Positions 52,898-61,394 of a stretch of 64,000 nucleotides of DNA are shown in pieces; positions within the stretch are counted from its first letter, which is position 1; each line of letters begins with the position of its first letter. Source of the stretch: Acidipropionibacterium acidipropionici. Lineage in GTDB: Bacteria; Actinomycetota; Actinomycetes; Propionibacteriales; Propionibacteriaceae. A program made the translations under genes and the position numbers. The DNA is taken from positions 434,001 through 498,000 of the forward strand of contig NZ_CP013126.1 of assembly GCF_001441165.1 (NCBI RefSeq), written 5' to 3'. Under the pieces are notes generated by a model. That model saw only the letters and a list, made by a program, of their open reading frames with translations, had not been told where the DNA came from and did not search any database.

Positions 52898-53231
52898 CGG
52901 CCCCCGCCGTCCCCTCCCCCTGTCCCACGACCCGCCCCCCCATCCCCACGTCACCACCGCCCCCCATCCCCACGTCGTCAGAGAGTTTTCACTTCGGCAG
53001 CGGAATTCCGCTGCCGAAGTGAAAACTCTCTGACGACGTCACGTGGACGAGGCCGGGGCAGTGATCCAGAGCATGCGGCACCGAGGTCAGCGAGTGTCCC
53101 GCCGGCCCGGAAGGCCGGATTCCGACGTGGGCGGAACAGTTATCCACAGGCTTCGACGCCGGACGGAAACACTGTCCACAGAGTGCGTCCGGGGTCTGGT
53201 GCACCGCCTCGCCCTGTGGCTCACTCATCTC
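52898..53231. other. gene-free interval with direct repeat, perfect palindrome and a DnaA-box-like site
   Basis: This 334-bp stretch holds two direct repeats (CGCCCCCCCATCCCCACGTC at 52933-52952 and a 19-bp version at 52958-52976) and the 68-bp palindrome at 52972-53039. TTATCCACA at 53140-53148 is a perfect consensus DnaA box, and CTGTCCACA at 53172-53180 matches 7 of 9. The frame of the next gene is open from 53043, but I see no conserved coding before 53232. Confidence 0.6.
52972..53039. repeat. perfect 68-bp palindrome without spacer (family 2, copy B)
   Basis: Every base of the left half (52972-53005) pairs with the right half (53006-53039); the centre is CGGAATTCCG. Copies A (10674-10741) and C (54342-54409) have the same length but are decayed. 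Spacerless palindromes this long can extrude as cruciforms and are normally attacked by SbcCD. Confidence 0.95.
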
Positions 53232-54272
53232 ATGGCAGACGACTCACGACAGGTGCAGAGGATCAGCGACATGCGTCGCCTTCACTTTACCTACGACAAG
53301 ATCAAGAAGGGGCTCCGCGACGGGTCCTTGACCCAGGTCCGTCACGGGGCGGTGGTCGACGGACCGATCCAGCAGACCGCGCGGGCACGTCAGCTGGAAC
53401 TCATCGACGCGACGGTCCCGGTGCTCGCCGGGCCCAGGTGGGCGTTGAGCCACACCTCAGCGGTCGCTCTCCTCGGTCTTCCGATGACCCGCGACGGCGC
53501 CGAATCCGTGTGGATCACCAGAAGTTCGGACGCCAGCACCCAGCACCACCCCCCGCTCATCGTCAGGGCGTGCGAATTCGGCGACGATGAGGTGATCGAC
53601 GTCAACGGCCTCCTGGTCACCACTCCCGAACGGACTGCCATGGACATGGCGCGCCAGTTCGGATTCGTCACCGGCACCATGATCGCCGACGCCGTCCTTC
53701 GGGGAGGAAGCACGCCGAACAAGCTTCTCAGCATCGTCACCCGGGCGCCACGACGTCCGGGCAATGCCATCGCCCGCGACGTCGCGGGTTTCGCCGACCG
53801 ACGCTCAGAGAGCCCTGGCGAGTCGCTGATGCGCGCGGTCCTGGAGCGGGAGAGGTGTGCACCGACCGACCTCCAGATCGACATCTTCGACGAGCACGGG
53901 CGGTTCGTCGCACGGTGCGACTTCGACTGGCTGGAGTACGGGGTCGTCGGGGAGTACGACGGGCCCCAGAAGTACTTCCGGAACCTGAAGCCCGGGCAGA
54001 GCATCTCCGACGCTATCGTCGCCGAGAAGGCTCGGGAGGCTGACATCCGAGACCAAGGCCTGGAGGTCGTTCGGTTCTGTCTGGAAGATCTGAGGAATCC
54101 GAGGGCCGCGGCGGCGAGACTGCGTCGACTGTGCAGACAGCGCGGACTTCTGAAGACACCCTGGACGAACCCAGTGCCCCTGGCCCCGCCGGACGACGGG
54201 CCCTGGCAGCGCGGAGCCCTGCAGATCCCATGGACCGGGATCCCCGAAGCGCCCCCGACCGACAGCCCCTGA
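53232..54272 (+). CDS. AbiEi-like winged-helix protein fused to a PD-(D/E)XK/DUF559-type domain
   Basis: 346 residues. The N-terminal part (about 10-60, MRRLHFTYDKIKKGLRDGSLTQVRHG) resembles the AbiEi antitoxin winged helix. The middle has VTTPERTAMDMAR, common in this family. The C-terminal domain (about 215-300) looks like a Vsr/DUF559 nuclease fold: ARCDFDWLEYGVVGEYDGPQKY gives the D...E-x-DG-x-x-K pattern, and VRFCLEDLRNP follows. No AbiEii toxin is next to it, so it is an orphan, and its function is unknown. ATG 53271 with an AGAGGA site is an alternative start. Confidence 0.7.
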   Translation: MADDSRQVQRISDMRRLHFTYDKIKKGLRDGSLTQVRHGAVVDGPIQQTARARQLELIDATVPVLAGPRWALSHTSAVALLGLPMTRDGAESVWITRSSDASTQHHPPLIVRACEFGDDEVIDVNGLLVTTPERTAMDMARQFGFVTGTMIADAVLRGGSTPNKLLSIVTRAPRRPGNAIARDVAGFADRRSESPGESLMRAVLERERCAPTDLQIDIFDEHGRFVARCDFDWLEYGVVGEYDGPQKYFRNLKPGQSISDAIVAEKAREADIRDQGLEVVRFCLEDLRNPRAAAARLRRLCRQRGLLKTPWTNPVPLAPPDDGPWQRGALQIPWTGIPEAPPTDSP

Positions 54273-54709
54273 CATGCGTCACACCGCGCATCGGGTCGTG
54301 GCGTCCCGACCCCAGGGGAGGTGGCGATGCCTGCGAGGTCGACGTCGGCAGAGAGTTTTCACCCTGGCAGTGGAATACCGCTGCCGGAGTGCAAATTCGC
54401 TGCCCAGGTCGAGTGGGGCGGGAGCAGGGACAGCAGGACGGGGACCGGAAGGGGCAGACCAGCGCCGGACGGCAGTCACACCCCCTTTCCGGTAAGCGCT
54501 ATCCCCTTACCACAAGGCCCTCGAGAACCCCATTTACGCAAGGGGCGATGGGCATATATGCATAACCGGGACCCCCGTGTGAACGATCTCCCGACGGGGT
54601 CCTACTATCTCTCGTAGTTGAGGATCGGGAGCGCACAGCGCCCCGGCCCCACGACTCAGCATTGATCCACAGAGCAGTCGGCACAGCCACTACGAGGGAG
54701 AAGTCAGGC
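54273..54709. promoter_or_regulatory. upstream region of the GltD-like/nifJ operon
   Basis: 437 bp. A family-2 repeat occupies 54342-54409. GGTAAG-N9-CTTACC (54491-54511) is an inverted repeat. GCATATATGC (54552-54561) is a short palindrome in an AT-rich spot that could hold a -10. GGACCCCCGT / ACGGGGTCC (54569-54602) can form a hairpin in the leader. GAGGGAG (54694-54700) is the ribosome-binding site. Confidence 0.4.
54342..54409. repeat. palindromic repeat family 2, copy C (68 bp, decayed)
   Basis: Same 68-bp layout as copy B, with changes in both arms. The block GCAGAGAGTTTTCAC is kept. It follows the AbiEi-like gene, so copies B and C bracket that gene in direct orientation. Confidence 0.75.
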
Positions 54710-56542
54710 ATGACCACGGAAACTCCGATCACCCCTGGAGGTCTGGCGCCAGATCGCCAGGACCTCACCCACAGGCCCGATCTGGCCACCACCACAGGGC
54801 GCGTCGCCCCGGTGCGGGCCCGTCGCCCCGTCTACCTGGACATGCTTCCCCCCTGCAACGCCGGATGCCCCGCCGGCGAGAACATCCAGGAGTGGCTGCG
54901 CCTCATCAAGGCCCACGACGAGGAGAGGGCGTGGCGGCAGCTCACCGCCGACAACCCCTTCCCCGCCATCCACGGCCGCGTCTGCTACCACCCCTGCGAG
55001 GTGGCCTGTAACCGCGCCGACCTCGACGGCGCCGTCTCCATCCATTCGGTGGAGCGCTACCTGGGCGATCTGGCCATCGAGAAGGGCTGGACCTTCAAGA
55101 AGCCCGAGCAGCGCTCGGGTCACCGCGTGCTGGTGATCGGCGCCGGCCCCGCCGGACTTTCCGCCGCCTACCACCTGGCCATGATGGGCCACGACGTCGA
55201 GATCCACGACGGCGGCGACTCCGCCGGCGGCATGATGCGCTACGGCATCCCGGAGTACCGGCTGCCCCGTGAGGTGCTCGACGCCGAGATCGGCCGACTG
55301 ACCGACATCGGCGTCAAGATCGTCCTGAACCACAACGTCACCGATCTGGCCGAGGAGAAGGCCCGCGGCCGCTTCGACGCCGTCTTCGTGGCCATCGGCG
55401 CCCACCTGTCCAAGCGCGTCGACATCCCCAACCAGGACGCCTCCCGGATGGTCGACGCCGTGAGCTTCCTCCACCAGGTCGGCTCCGGCGAGAAGCCGAT
55501 GATCGGACGCCGGGTCGCCGTCTACGGCGGCGGCAACACCGCCATGGACGCCGCCCGCGTGGCCAAGCGGCTGGGCGCCGAGGAGTCCATCGTCGTCTAC
55601 CGCCGCACCGCCGCCCAGATGCCGGCCCACGACGAGGAGCGCGAGGAGGCCGAGCGCGAGGGCGTCCAGATGAACTGGCTGCGCACCATCACCGACGTCG
55701 GCGACGACCTCACGGTCGAGGTCATGGAGCTCGACGAGGACGGCAAACCCCACGGCACCGGCCGTTACGAGAAGCTCGAGGCCGACACCGTCATCCTGGC
55801 TCTCGGCCAGGAGGCCGACACCGGCTTTCTCCACAAGCTGCCCGGCATGAGGTTCAAGAACGACGTCGTCGACGTCAACCCCTCCACCCTCATGACCGAC
55901 GTCCCCGGCGTCTTCGCCGGCGGCGACACCGTCCCCTCCGAGCGCACCGTCACGGTGGGCACCGGCCACGGCAAGCGGGCCGCCCGCCAGATCGACCAGT
56001 GGCTGCGCCGCGACGAGTCCTACCCGGCCCCCAAGGAGAACGTGGTCGGTTTCAACGACCTCAACGTCTGGTACTTCGGCGATCACATGCGCCGCCACCA
56101 GCCCGAGCTCGACCCCACCCAGCGCGTCAACTTCGACGAGGTGGTCAAGGGCCTGGACGACTCCCAGGCGCACTTCGAGGCCGGCCGCTGCCTGTCCTGC
56201 GGGAACTGCTTCGAGTGCGACGGATGCTTCGGCTCCTGCCCCGAGGACGCCATCATCAAGCTCGGCCCGGGTCACCGCTACGAGTACGACTACAACAAGT
56301 GCACCGGCTGCGCCACCTGCTTCGACCAGTGCCCGGTCCACGCGATCCAGATGGTTCCGGAGAACACGCCGATCGAGTCAATCCCCGGTGCCGGCAACCC
56401 CACCCCGGGATGGGCCGTCAGGCCCGAGCCCAGTCCGGCGGTCTACGGCCCTGAAGCCCGTAGGAATGTCTCCGGCGGTGCTGCACAACCTGTCGCCTCC
56501 GGCGATACCGCGCCCGCCGTCGACACCACCCCCCAGAACTGA
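54710..56542 (+). CDS. GltD-like NAD(P)-dependent flavoprotein with C-terminal 4Fe-4S domains
   Basis: 610 residues. The N-terminal Fe-S helical domain has PPCNAGCPAGENIQ and CYHPCEVACNR. A FAD site (VLVIGAGPAGLSAAYHLA) and a NAD(P) site (VAVYGGGNTAMDAARVAKRLG) follow, as in the small subunit of glutamate synthase. A C-terminal ferredoxin part (CLSCGNCFECDGCFGSCP, CTGCATCFDQCP) is not found in ordinary GltD. No gltB is nearby. It lies 29 nt before nifJ, so it probably moves electrons between reduced ferredoxin or the oxidoreductase and NAD(P). The last 60 residues are low-complexity. Confidence 0.85.
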   Translation: MTTETPITPGGLAPDRQDLTHRPDLATTTGRVAPVRARRPVYLDMLPPCNAGCPAGENIQEWLRLIKAHDEERAWRQLTADNPFPAIHGRVCYHPCEVACNRADLDGAVSIHSVERYLGDLAIEKGWTFKKPEQRSGHRVLVIGAGPAGLSAAYHLAMMGHDVEIHDGGDSAGGMMRYGIPEYRLPREVLDAEIGRLTDIGVKIVLNHNVTDLAEEKARGRFDAVFVAIGAHLSKRVDIPNQDASRMVDAVSFLHQVGSGEKPMIGRRVAVYGGGNTAMDAARVAKRLGAEESIVVYRRTAAQMPAHDEEREEAEREGVQMNWLRTITDVGDDLTVEVMELDEDGKPHGTGRYEKLEADTVILALGQEADTGFLHKLPGMRFKNDVVDVNPSTLMTDVPGVFAGGDTVPSERTVTVGTGHGKRAARQIDQWLRRDESYPAPKENVVGFNDLNVWYFGDHMRRHQPELDPTQRVNFDEVVKGLDDSQAHFEAGRCLSCGNCFECDGCFGSCPEDAIIKLGPGHRYEYDYNKCTGCATCFDQCPVHAIQMVPENTPIESIPGAGNPTPGWAVRPEPSPAVYGPEARRNVSGGAAQPVASGDTAPAVDTTPQN

Positions 56543-56571
56543 GCCCGAGAGCGAAGAGAGAAGAACCAGAA

Positions 56572-59500
56572 ATGGAACGCACCCGGATCATCGCCGACGG
56601 CAACACCGCCGCGGCGTCCGTCGCCTACCGCTGCAACGAGCTCTGCTCGATCTACCCGATCACCCCCTCCTCGCCGATGGCCGAGACCGCCGACGAGTGG
56701 TCCGCCGCCAAGCGCACCAATATCTGGGGAGACATCCCCACCGTCATGGAGATGCAGTCCGAGGGAGGTGCGGCCGGCGCCCTCCACGGAGCCCTCCAGG
56801 GCGGCGCGCTGACCACCACCTTCACGGCCTCCCAGGGCCTGCTCCTCATGATCCCGAATATGTACAAGATCGCCGGTGAGCTCACCAGCACGGTCTTCCA
56901 CGTGGCCGCCCGCTCGCTGGCCGCCCAGGGTCTGTCGATCTTCGGCGATCACCAGGACGTCATGGCCTGTCGCCAGACCGGCTTCGCGATGCTCTGCTCG
57001 GCCACCGTCCAGGAGTGCCACGACATGGCGCTCATCTCCCAGGCCGCGACGATGCACTCGCGGGTCCCCTTCATGCACTTCTTCGAGGGGTTCCGCACCT
57101 CCCACGAGCTCAATGTGCTGGAGACCCTCTCGGATGACGACATCCGCGAGTTCATCACCGACGATCTGGTGCACGCCCACCGCGACCGCGCCCTGTCGCC
57201 GGCCCACCCCTTCATCCGCGGCACCGCCCAGAACCCGGACATCCACTTCCAGGCCCGTGAGGCCGCCAACAAGTACTACGAGAAGGTTCCGGGCATCGTC
57301 TCCGGGCTGCTCGACCAGTTCGCCGAGCTCACCGGACGCCGGTACGACCTCGTCGAGTACTACGGCGATCCGCAGGCCGAAGAGGTCATCGTGTGCATGG
57401 GCTCGGGCGCCAAGACCGTCCAGCACACCATCGACCACCTCAACAAGCAGGGCCACAAGGTGGGCCTGCTCCTGGTGCGGCTGTTCCGTCCCTTCCCGGC
57501 CTCCGAGATCGTCAAGGCGATCCCCGAGACGGCCCGCACCGTCGGCGTCCTGGACCGCACCAAGGAGCCCGGCTCCGAGGGCGAGCCGCTCTTCCTCGAC
57601 GTGGTGAGCGCCCTGTCCCAGGCCGTCTCCCGCGGCACCCGCAAGACGATGCCGATCGTCTCTGGAGGCCGCTACGGCATCTCCTCGAAGGACTTCACCC
57701 CCGGCATGGTGGCCGGCATCGTCGACGAGCTGGAGCTGGACCACCCGCGTCAGCGCTTCACCGTCGGCATCGACGACGACGTCACCCACCTGTCGCTGCC
57801 CTGGCACCACCTCAACATCGAGAGCCCCAACGTCGTGCGGGCCCTGTTCTACGGCATGGGTTCGGACGGCACCGTCGGCGCCAACAAGAACACCATCAAG
57901 ATCCTCGGCTCCGAGCCGGGGACCTACGCCCAGGGCTACTTCGAGTACGACTCCCGCAAGTCGGGTTCGAGGACCACCTCGCACCTGCGCTTCGGGCCCG
58001 AGCCCATCGAGTCCCCCTACTTCGTCGACCAGGCGGACTTCATCGGCGTCCACAACTTCAACATCCTGAAGTCCATCGACGTCCTCAAGGCGGCCCACGA
58101 GGGCACCACGGTGCTGCTCAACGCCCCCTACGACGCCTCCGAGGTCTGGGACCAGATCCCCGACTCGGCGCAGCGCCAGATCATCGACAAGAAGATCAAG
58201 CTGTGGACCATCGACGCCCTGCCGGTGGCCCGGAAGGTGGGCCTGCGCAACCGCACCAACACCATCCTGCAGACCTGCTTCTTCGCCATCTCCGGCGTGC
58301 TTCCGCGCGAGGAGGCGATCGTCAAGATCAAGGACTCGATCCAGAAGACCTACGGCAAGAAGTCCCAGAAGATCGTCGAGATGAACCATGCCGCCGTCGA
58401 CGCCTCGCTGGAGCACCTCCAGCAGGTGACGGTGCCCGATCAGGTCACCGCGGCCCACGGGCTCATCGCGCCGGTCCGCGAGGACGCCCCCGATTTCGTG
58501 AAGGACGTCACCGCCCGGATGATCGAGGGCGTCGGCGATCTGCTGCCGGTCTCCAAGGTCCCCGACGACGGCACCTACCCCGCCGGTACCACCAAGTACG
58601 AGCAGCGGACGCTGTCCGATCTCATCGCCGAGTGGGATCCCGACGAGTGCATCCAGTGCGGCAACTGCGCCTTCGTGTGCCCGCACGGCGTCATCCGTTC
58701 GAAGTACTACCCGGAGTCGGCGCTGGAGGGGGCCCCGAGCACCTTCCAGACCGCCTCGCTGAACGCGGCCGGTCTGCCGGAGTCCAACTACACCCTGCAG
58801 ATCGTGCCCGACCAGTGCACCGGCTGCGGGCTGTGCGTGGAGGCCTGCCCGGTCAAGCCCACGGCCCATCCGGACCGCAAGGCCATCAACCTGGCCGAGC
58901 ACCTGGACAAGACCGAGCAGCGCAAGAACGTCGAGTTCTTCGAGACCCTGCCGGTCAACGACCGCTCCCGCGTCGACTTCGCCACGGTGCGCGGCACCCA
59001 GTTCCTGGAGCCTCTCTTCGAGTTCTCCGGGGCCTGCGCCGGCTGCGGCGAGACGCCCTACGTCAAGCTGGTCAGCCAGCTCTTCGGCGACCGCGCCGAG
59101 GTGGCCAACGCCACCGGCTGCTCCTCGATCTACGGCGGCAACCTGCCGACGACGCCGTGGGGCAAGAACGCCGACGGGCGTGGCCCGGCCTGGTCGAACT
59201 CGCTGTTCGAGGACAATGCCGAGTTCGGCCTGGGCATGCGGCTGGCGGCCGACGTCCAGACCGGGCTGGCCAAGACCCGGCTCAAGCAGTTGGCAGAAGG
59301 CATCGACCCGGAGCTGGTGGACGGCCTGCTCAACGCCCCGCAGCTCACCGAGCACGACCTGCAGTCCCAGCAGGAGCGGGTGCACACCCTGCAGTCGGTG
59401 CTGTCGGAGATGGAGCCGACGCCGCAGGTCCGCGACCTCACCTCGGTCGCCGATCACCTGCTGCGCCGTTCGGTGTGGATCATCGGCGGTGACGGCTGGG

Positions 59501-60171
59501 CCTACGACATCGGTTCGGGCGGCGTCGACCACGTGCTCGCCTCGGGCCGCGACGTCAACATCCTGGTGCTGGACACCGAGGTGTACTCGAACACCGGCGG
59601 CCAGGCCTCCAAGTCGACCCCGATGGGTGCGGTGGCGAAGTTCGCCACCGCGGGCAAGCCCACCTCGAAGAAGGACCTGGCGATGCAGGCCATCGCCTAC
59701 GGCTCGGTGTATGTGGCCCGGGTGGCTCTGGGCGCCGATCCTCAGCAGACCCTGCGGGCCTTCCGCGAGGCGGAGGCCTATCCCGGCCCGTCGATCATCA
59801 TCGCCTACAGCCACTGCATCTCCCACGGCTACGACCTCAAGTACGGCCTGGACCAGCAGTACAAGGCGGTGCACTGCGGGCACTGGCCGCTGATGCGCTA
59901 CAACCCGGTGCTGGCCGAGGCGGGTCGCAACCCGTTCCTGCTGGACTCCCCGCGGCCCGACGTCACCTGGCGCGAGTACGCCAAGCGGGAGCTGCGGTAC
60001 AAGATGCTCGCCAAGTCCGATCCGGACGGGGCCGAGCGTTTCCTCGACCTGGATCAGCGGTCGGTGGAGCGTCGCTGGGCCGAGTACGAGGAGATGGCCA
60101 CCCGCGGTGCCGAGAGGTTCTCCTTCGACGCCCGGACCTCCGAGTTCGCCGCCGCGTCGACGCGCTCCTGA
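56572..60171 (+). CDS. nifJ: pyruvate:ferredoxin (flavodoxin) oxidoreductase
   Basis: 1199-residue single-chain enzyme converting pyruvate and CoA to acetyl-CoA and CO2 with reduced ferredoxin or flavodoxin. Domain order is the normal one: domain I (YPITPSSPMAE), domain II, the gamma domain (YGMGSDGTVGANKNTIKI), and two 4Fe-4S clusters (CIQCGNCAFVCP, CTGCGLCVEACP). The thiamine-diphosphate domain follows (CAGCGETPYVKL, ATGCSSIYGGN, GDGWAYDIGSGG). It is oxygen-sensitive in most species. The flavodoxin gene at 17305 could encode its acceptor. Confidence 0.96.
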   Translation: MERTRIIADGNTAAASVAYRCNELCSIYPITPSSPMAETADEWSAAKRTNIWGDIPTVMEMQSEGGAAGALHGALQGGALTTTFTASQGLLLMIPNMYKIAGELTSTVFHVAARSLAAQGLSIFGDHQDVMACRQTGFAMLCSATVQECHDMALISQAATMHSRVPFMHFFEGFRTSHELNVLETLSDDDIREFITDDLVHAHRDRALSPAHPFIRGTAQNPDIHFQAREAANKYYEKVPGIVSGLLDQFAELTGRRYDLVEYYGDPQAEEVIVCMGSGAKTVQHTIDHLNKQGHKVGLLLVRLFRPFPASEIVKAIPETARTVGVLDRTKEPGSEGEPLFLDVVSALSQAVSRGTRKTMPIVSGGRYGISSKDFTPGMVAGIVDELELDHPRQRFTVGIDDDVTHLSLPWHHLNIESPNVVRALFYGMGSDGTVGANKNTIKILGSEPGTYAQGYFEYDSRKSGSRTTSHLRFGPEPIESPYFVDQADFIGVHNFNILKSIDVLKAAHEGTTVLLNAPYDASEVWDQIPDSAQRQIIDKKIKLWTIDALPVARKVGLRNRTNTILQTCFFAISGVLPREEAIVKIKDSIQKTYGKKSQKIVEMNHAAVDASLEHLQQVTVPDQVTAAHGLIAPVREDAPDFVKDVTARMIEGVGDLLPVSKVPDDGTYPAGTTKYEQRTLSDLIAEWDPDECIQCGNCAFVCPHGVIRSKYYPESALEGAPSTFQTASLNAAGLPESNYTLQIVPDQCTGCGLCVEACPVKPTAHPDRKAINLAEHLDKTEQRKNVEFFETLPVNDRSRVDFATVRGTQFLEPLFEFSGACAGCGETPYVKLVSQLFGDRAEVANATGCSSIYGGNLPTTPWGKNADGRGPAWSNSLFEDNAEFGLGMRLAADVQTGLAKTRLKQLAEGIDPELVDGLLNAPQLTEHDLQSQQERVHTLQSVLSEMEPTPQVRDLTSVADHLLRRSVWIIGGDGWAYDIGSGGVDHVLASGRDVNILVLDTEVYSNTGGQASKSTPMGAVAKFATAGKPTSKKDLAMQAIAYGSVYVARVALGADPQQTLRAFREAEAYPGPSIIIAYSHCISHGYDLKYGLDQQYKAVHCGHWPLMRYNPVLAEAGRNPFLLDSPRPDVTWREYAKRELRYKMLAKSDPDGAERFLDLDQRSVERRWAEYEEMATRGAERFSFDARTSEFAAASTRS

Positions 60172-60182
60172 ACCTGATGGCG

Positions 60183-60216
60183 CCGGGGGCCCGGAGCTTC
60201 GGTTCCGGGCCCCCGG
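60183..60216 (+). terminator. very stable UUCG-tetraloop hairpin after nifJ
   Basis: Perfect 13-bp arms CCGGGGGCCCGGA / TCCGGGCCCCCGG close on GCTTCGGT, which gives a C(UUCG)G tetraloop. It sits between nifJ and the DHODH-like gene, 12 nt after the stop. It would act as an attenuator or an mRNA-stabilising element within the operon. Confidence 0.65.
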
Positions 60217-60250
60217 CCCCGGTTCTTCACACCTATCGAGAGGCACATCA

Positions 60251-61261
60251 ATGAGCGTCGATCTGAGTACCACCTACCTCGGCCTTGACCTGCGGTCCCC
60301 GCTGGTCGCCTCGGCCGGACCCATCCAGCAGAATCTCGACGGCGTGCGCGCCCTAGCCGACTCGGGTGTGGGCGCGATCGTCATGTACTCCCTGTTCGAG
60401 GAGCAGGTGCGTCATGAGGAGGCCCGCCAGGCCGAGATCGAGCTGGAGTATGCCGACTCCTTCGCGGAGTCGCTGTCCTTCTTCCCCACCGTCCCCAGCA
60501 ATGCGGGCGGCATCACCAACGAGTACCTGGCCCACCTGCGGGCCTGCGCCAAGGCCGTCGACATCCCGGTCATCGGCTCTCTCAACGGGGCCACCAACGG
60601 CGGCTGGGTGGACACCGCCCGCCGGATGGAGGACGCCGGGGCGGCGGCCGTGGAGTGCAACATCTACATGGTTCCCGGCGACGTCGCCATGACCGGTCCG
60701 CAGGTGGAGGAGCGCCACCTGGAGATCGTGAAGGCGGTCCGCGAGGCGGTCGGCATCCCGGTGGCCGTGAAGCTGTCGCCGTTCTTCTCGGCTCCCGGCA
60801 ACATGATCTCCAGGCTCGATGAGGCTGGCGCGGACGGCCTGGTGCTGTTCAACCGCTTCCTGCAGCCCGATATCGACGTCGAGAAGCTCGAGGTGGTCCC
60901 CGGGGTGTGGCTGAGCCACCAGTCCGACTCCCGGATCCCGCTCACCTGGATCGCCAGCCTGTCGGGGCGCCTGCACGCCTCCCTGGCTGCGACCTCGGGG
61001 GTGGAGACCAGTGACGACGTCATCAAGTACCTGCTGGCCGGGGCCGACGTCGTGATGACGACCTCGGCCCTGGTGCGCCACGGCGCCTCCTACGCCCAGG
61101 CCCTGCTCAACGGCCTGGAGGAGTGGCTGGCCCGCAAGGAGCTCACCCTCGACCAGGCCCGTGGCCTCCTGGCGGTGCCGTCGGACGCCTCCAGCTCGGA
61201 GTACGAGCGCAACGGCTACGTGGCCGCCCTGGAGAAGGCCAAGGCCACCTACGGGGCCTGA
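60251..61261 (+). CDS. dihydroorotate dehydrogenase-like flavoprotein
   Basis: 336-residue TIM-barrel flavoprotein of the DHODH type. It begins LSTTYLGLDLRSPLVASAGPI and contains VKLSPFFSAPGNM (FMN/substrate lysine region), IGSLNGAT and GADVVMTTSALVRHG. True pyrimidine enzymes have a CPN/NCSCPN active-site loop; here the corresponding spot reads VECNIYMVPGD, so the substrate may differ. It follows nifJ and the GltD-like gene, an association suggesting a redox role linked to ferredoxin. GAGAGG precedes the ATG; upstream in-frame codons overlap nifJ. Confidence 0.85.
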   Translation: MSVDLSTTYLGLDLRSPLVASAGPIQQNLDGVRALADSGVGAIVMYSLFEEQVRHEEARQAEIELEYADSFAESLSFFPTVPSNAGGITNEYLAHLRACAKAVDIPVIGSLNGATNGGWVDTARRMEDAGAAAVECNIYMVPGDVAMTGPQVEERHLEIVKAVREAVGIPVAVKLSPFFSAPGNMISRLDEAGADGLVLFNRFLQPDIDVEKLEVVPGVWLSHQSDSRIPLTWIASLSGRLHASLAATSGVETSDDVIKYLLAGADVVMTTSALVRHGASYAQALLNGLEEWLARKELTLDQARGLLAVPSDASSSEYERNGYVAALEKAKATYGA

Positions 61262-61285
61262 TCGGCCCTGATCCGGTACTGATCC

Positions 61286-61362
61286 GTCCCCGGATCCACC
61301 GCGCAACCGACCTTTTCGCCCGGAAGGGACGAGAACCCTGGTTGCGAGGTGGATCCGGGGAC
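61286..61362. repeat. palindromic repeat family 6, copy B (77 bp)
   Basis: Perfect 15-bp arms GTCCCCGGATCCACC / GGTGGATCCGGGGAC; inner GCGCAACC / GGTTGCG also pair. In inverted orientation its block order matches the element at 24420-24498. It lies between convergent genes. Confidence 0.85.
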
Positions 61363-61394
61363 GTCCTTCGTCGTGCCAGGACCCGGGCCGCGTT

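Noticed and set aside
53140-53180. Possible replication origin from DnaA-box-like sequences
   Set aside because: Only one perfect and one near box, with no dnaA, dnaN or parAB genes and no AT-rich unwinding region nearby.
56443-60273. 1276-codon open frame on the minus strand opposite nifJ
   Set aside because: It is the antisense shadow of nifJ; its translation is low-complexity Gly/Val/Asp-rich and matches no family. High GC content keeps such frames open.
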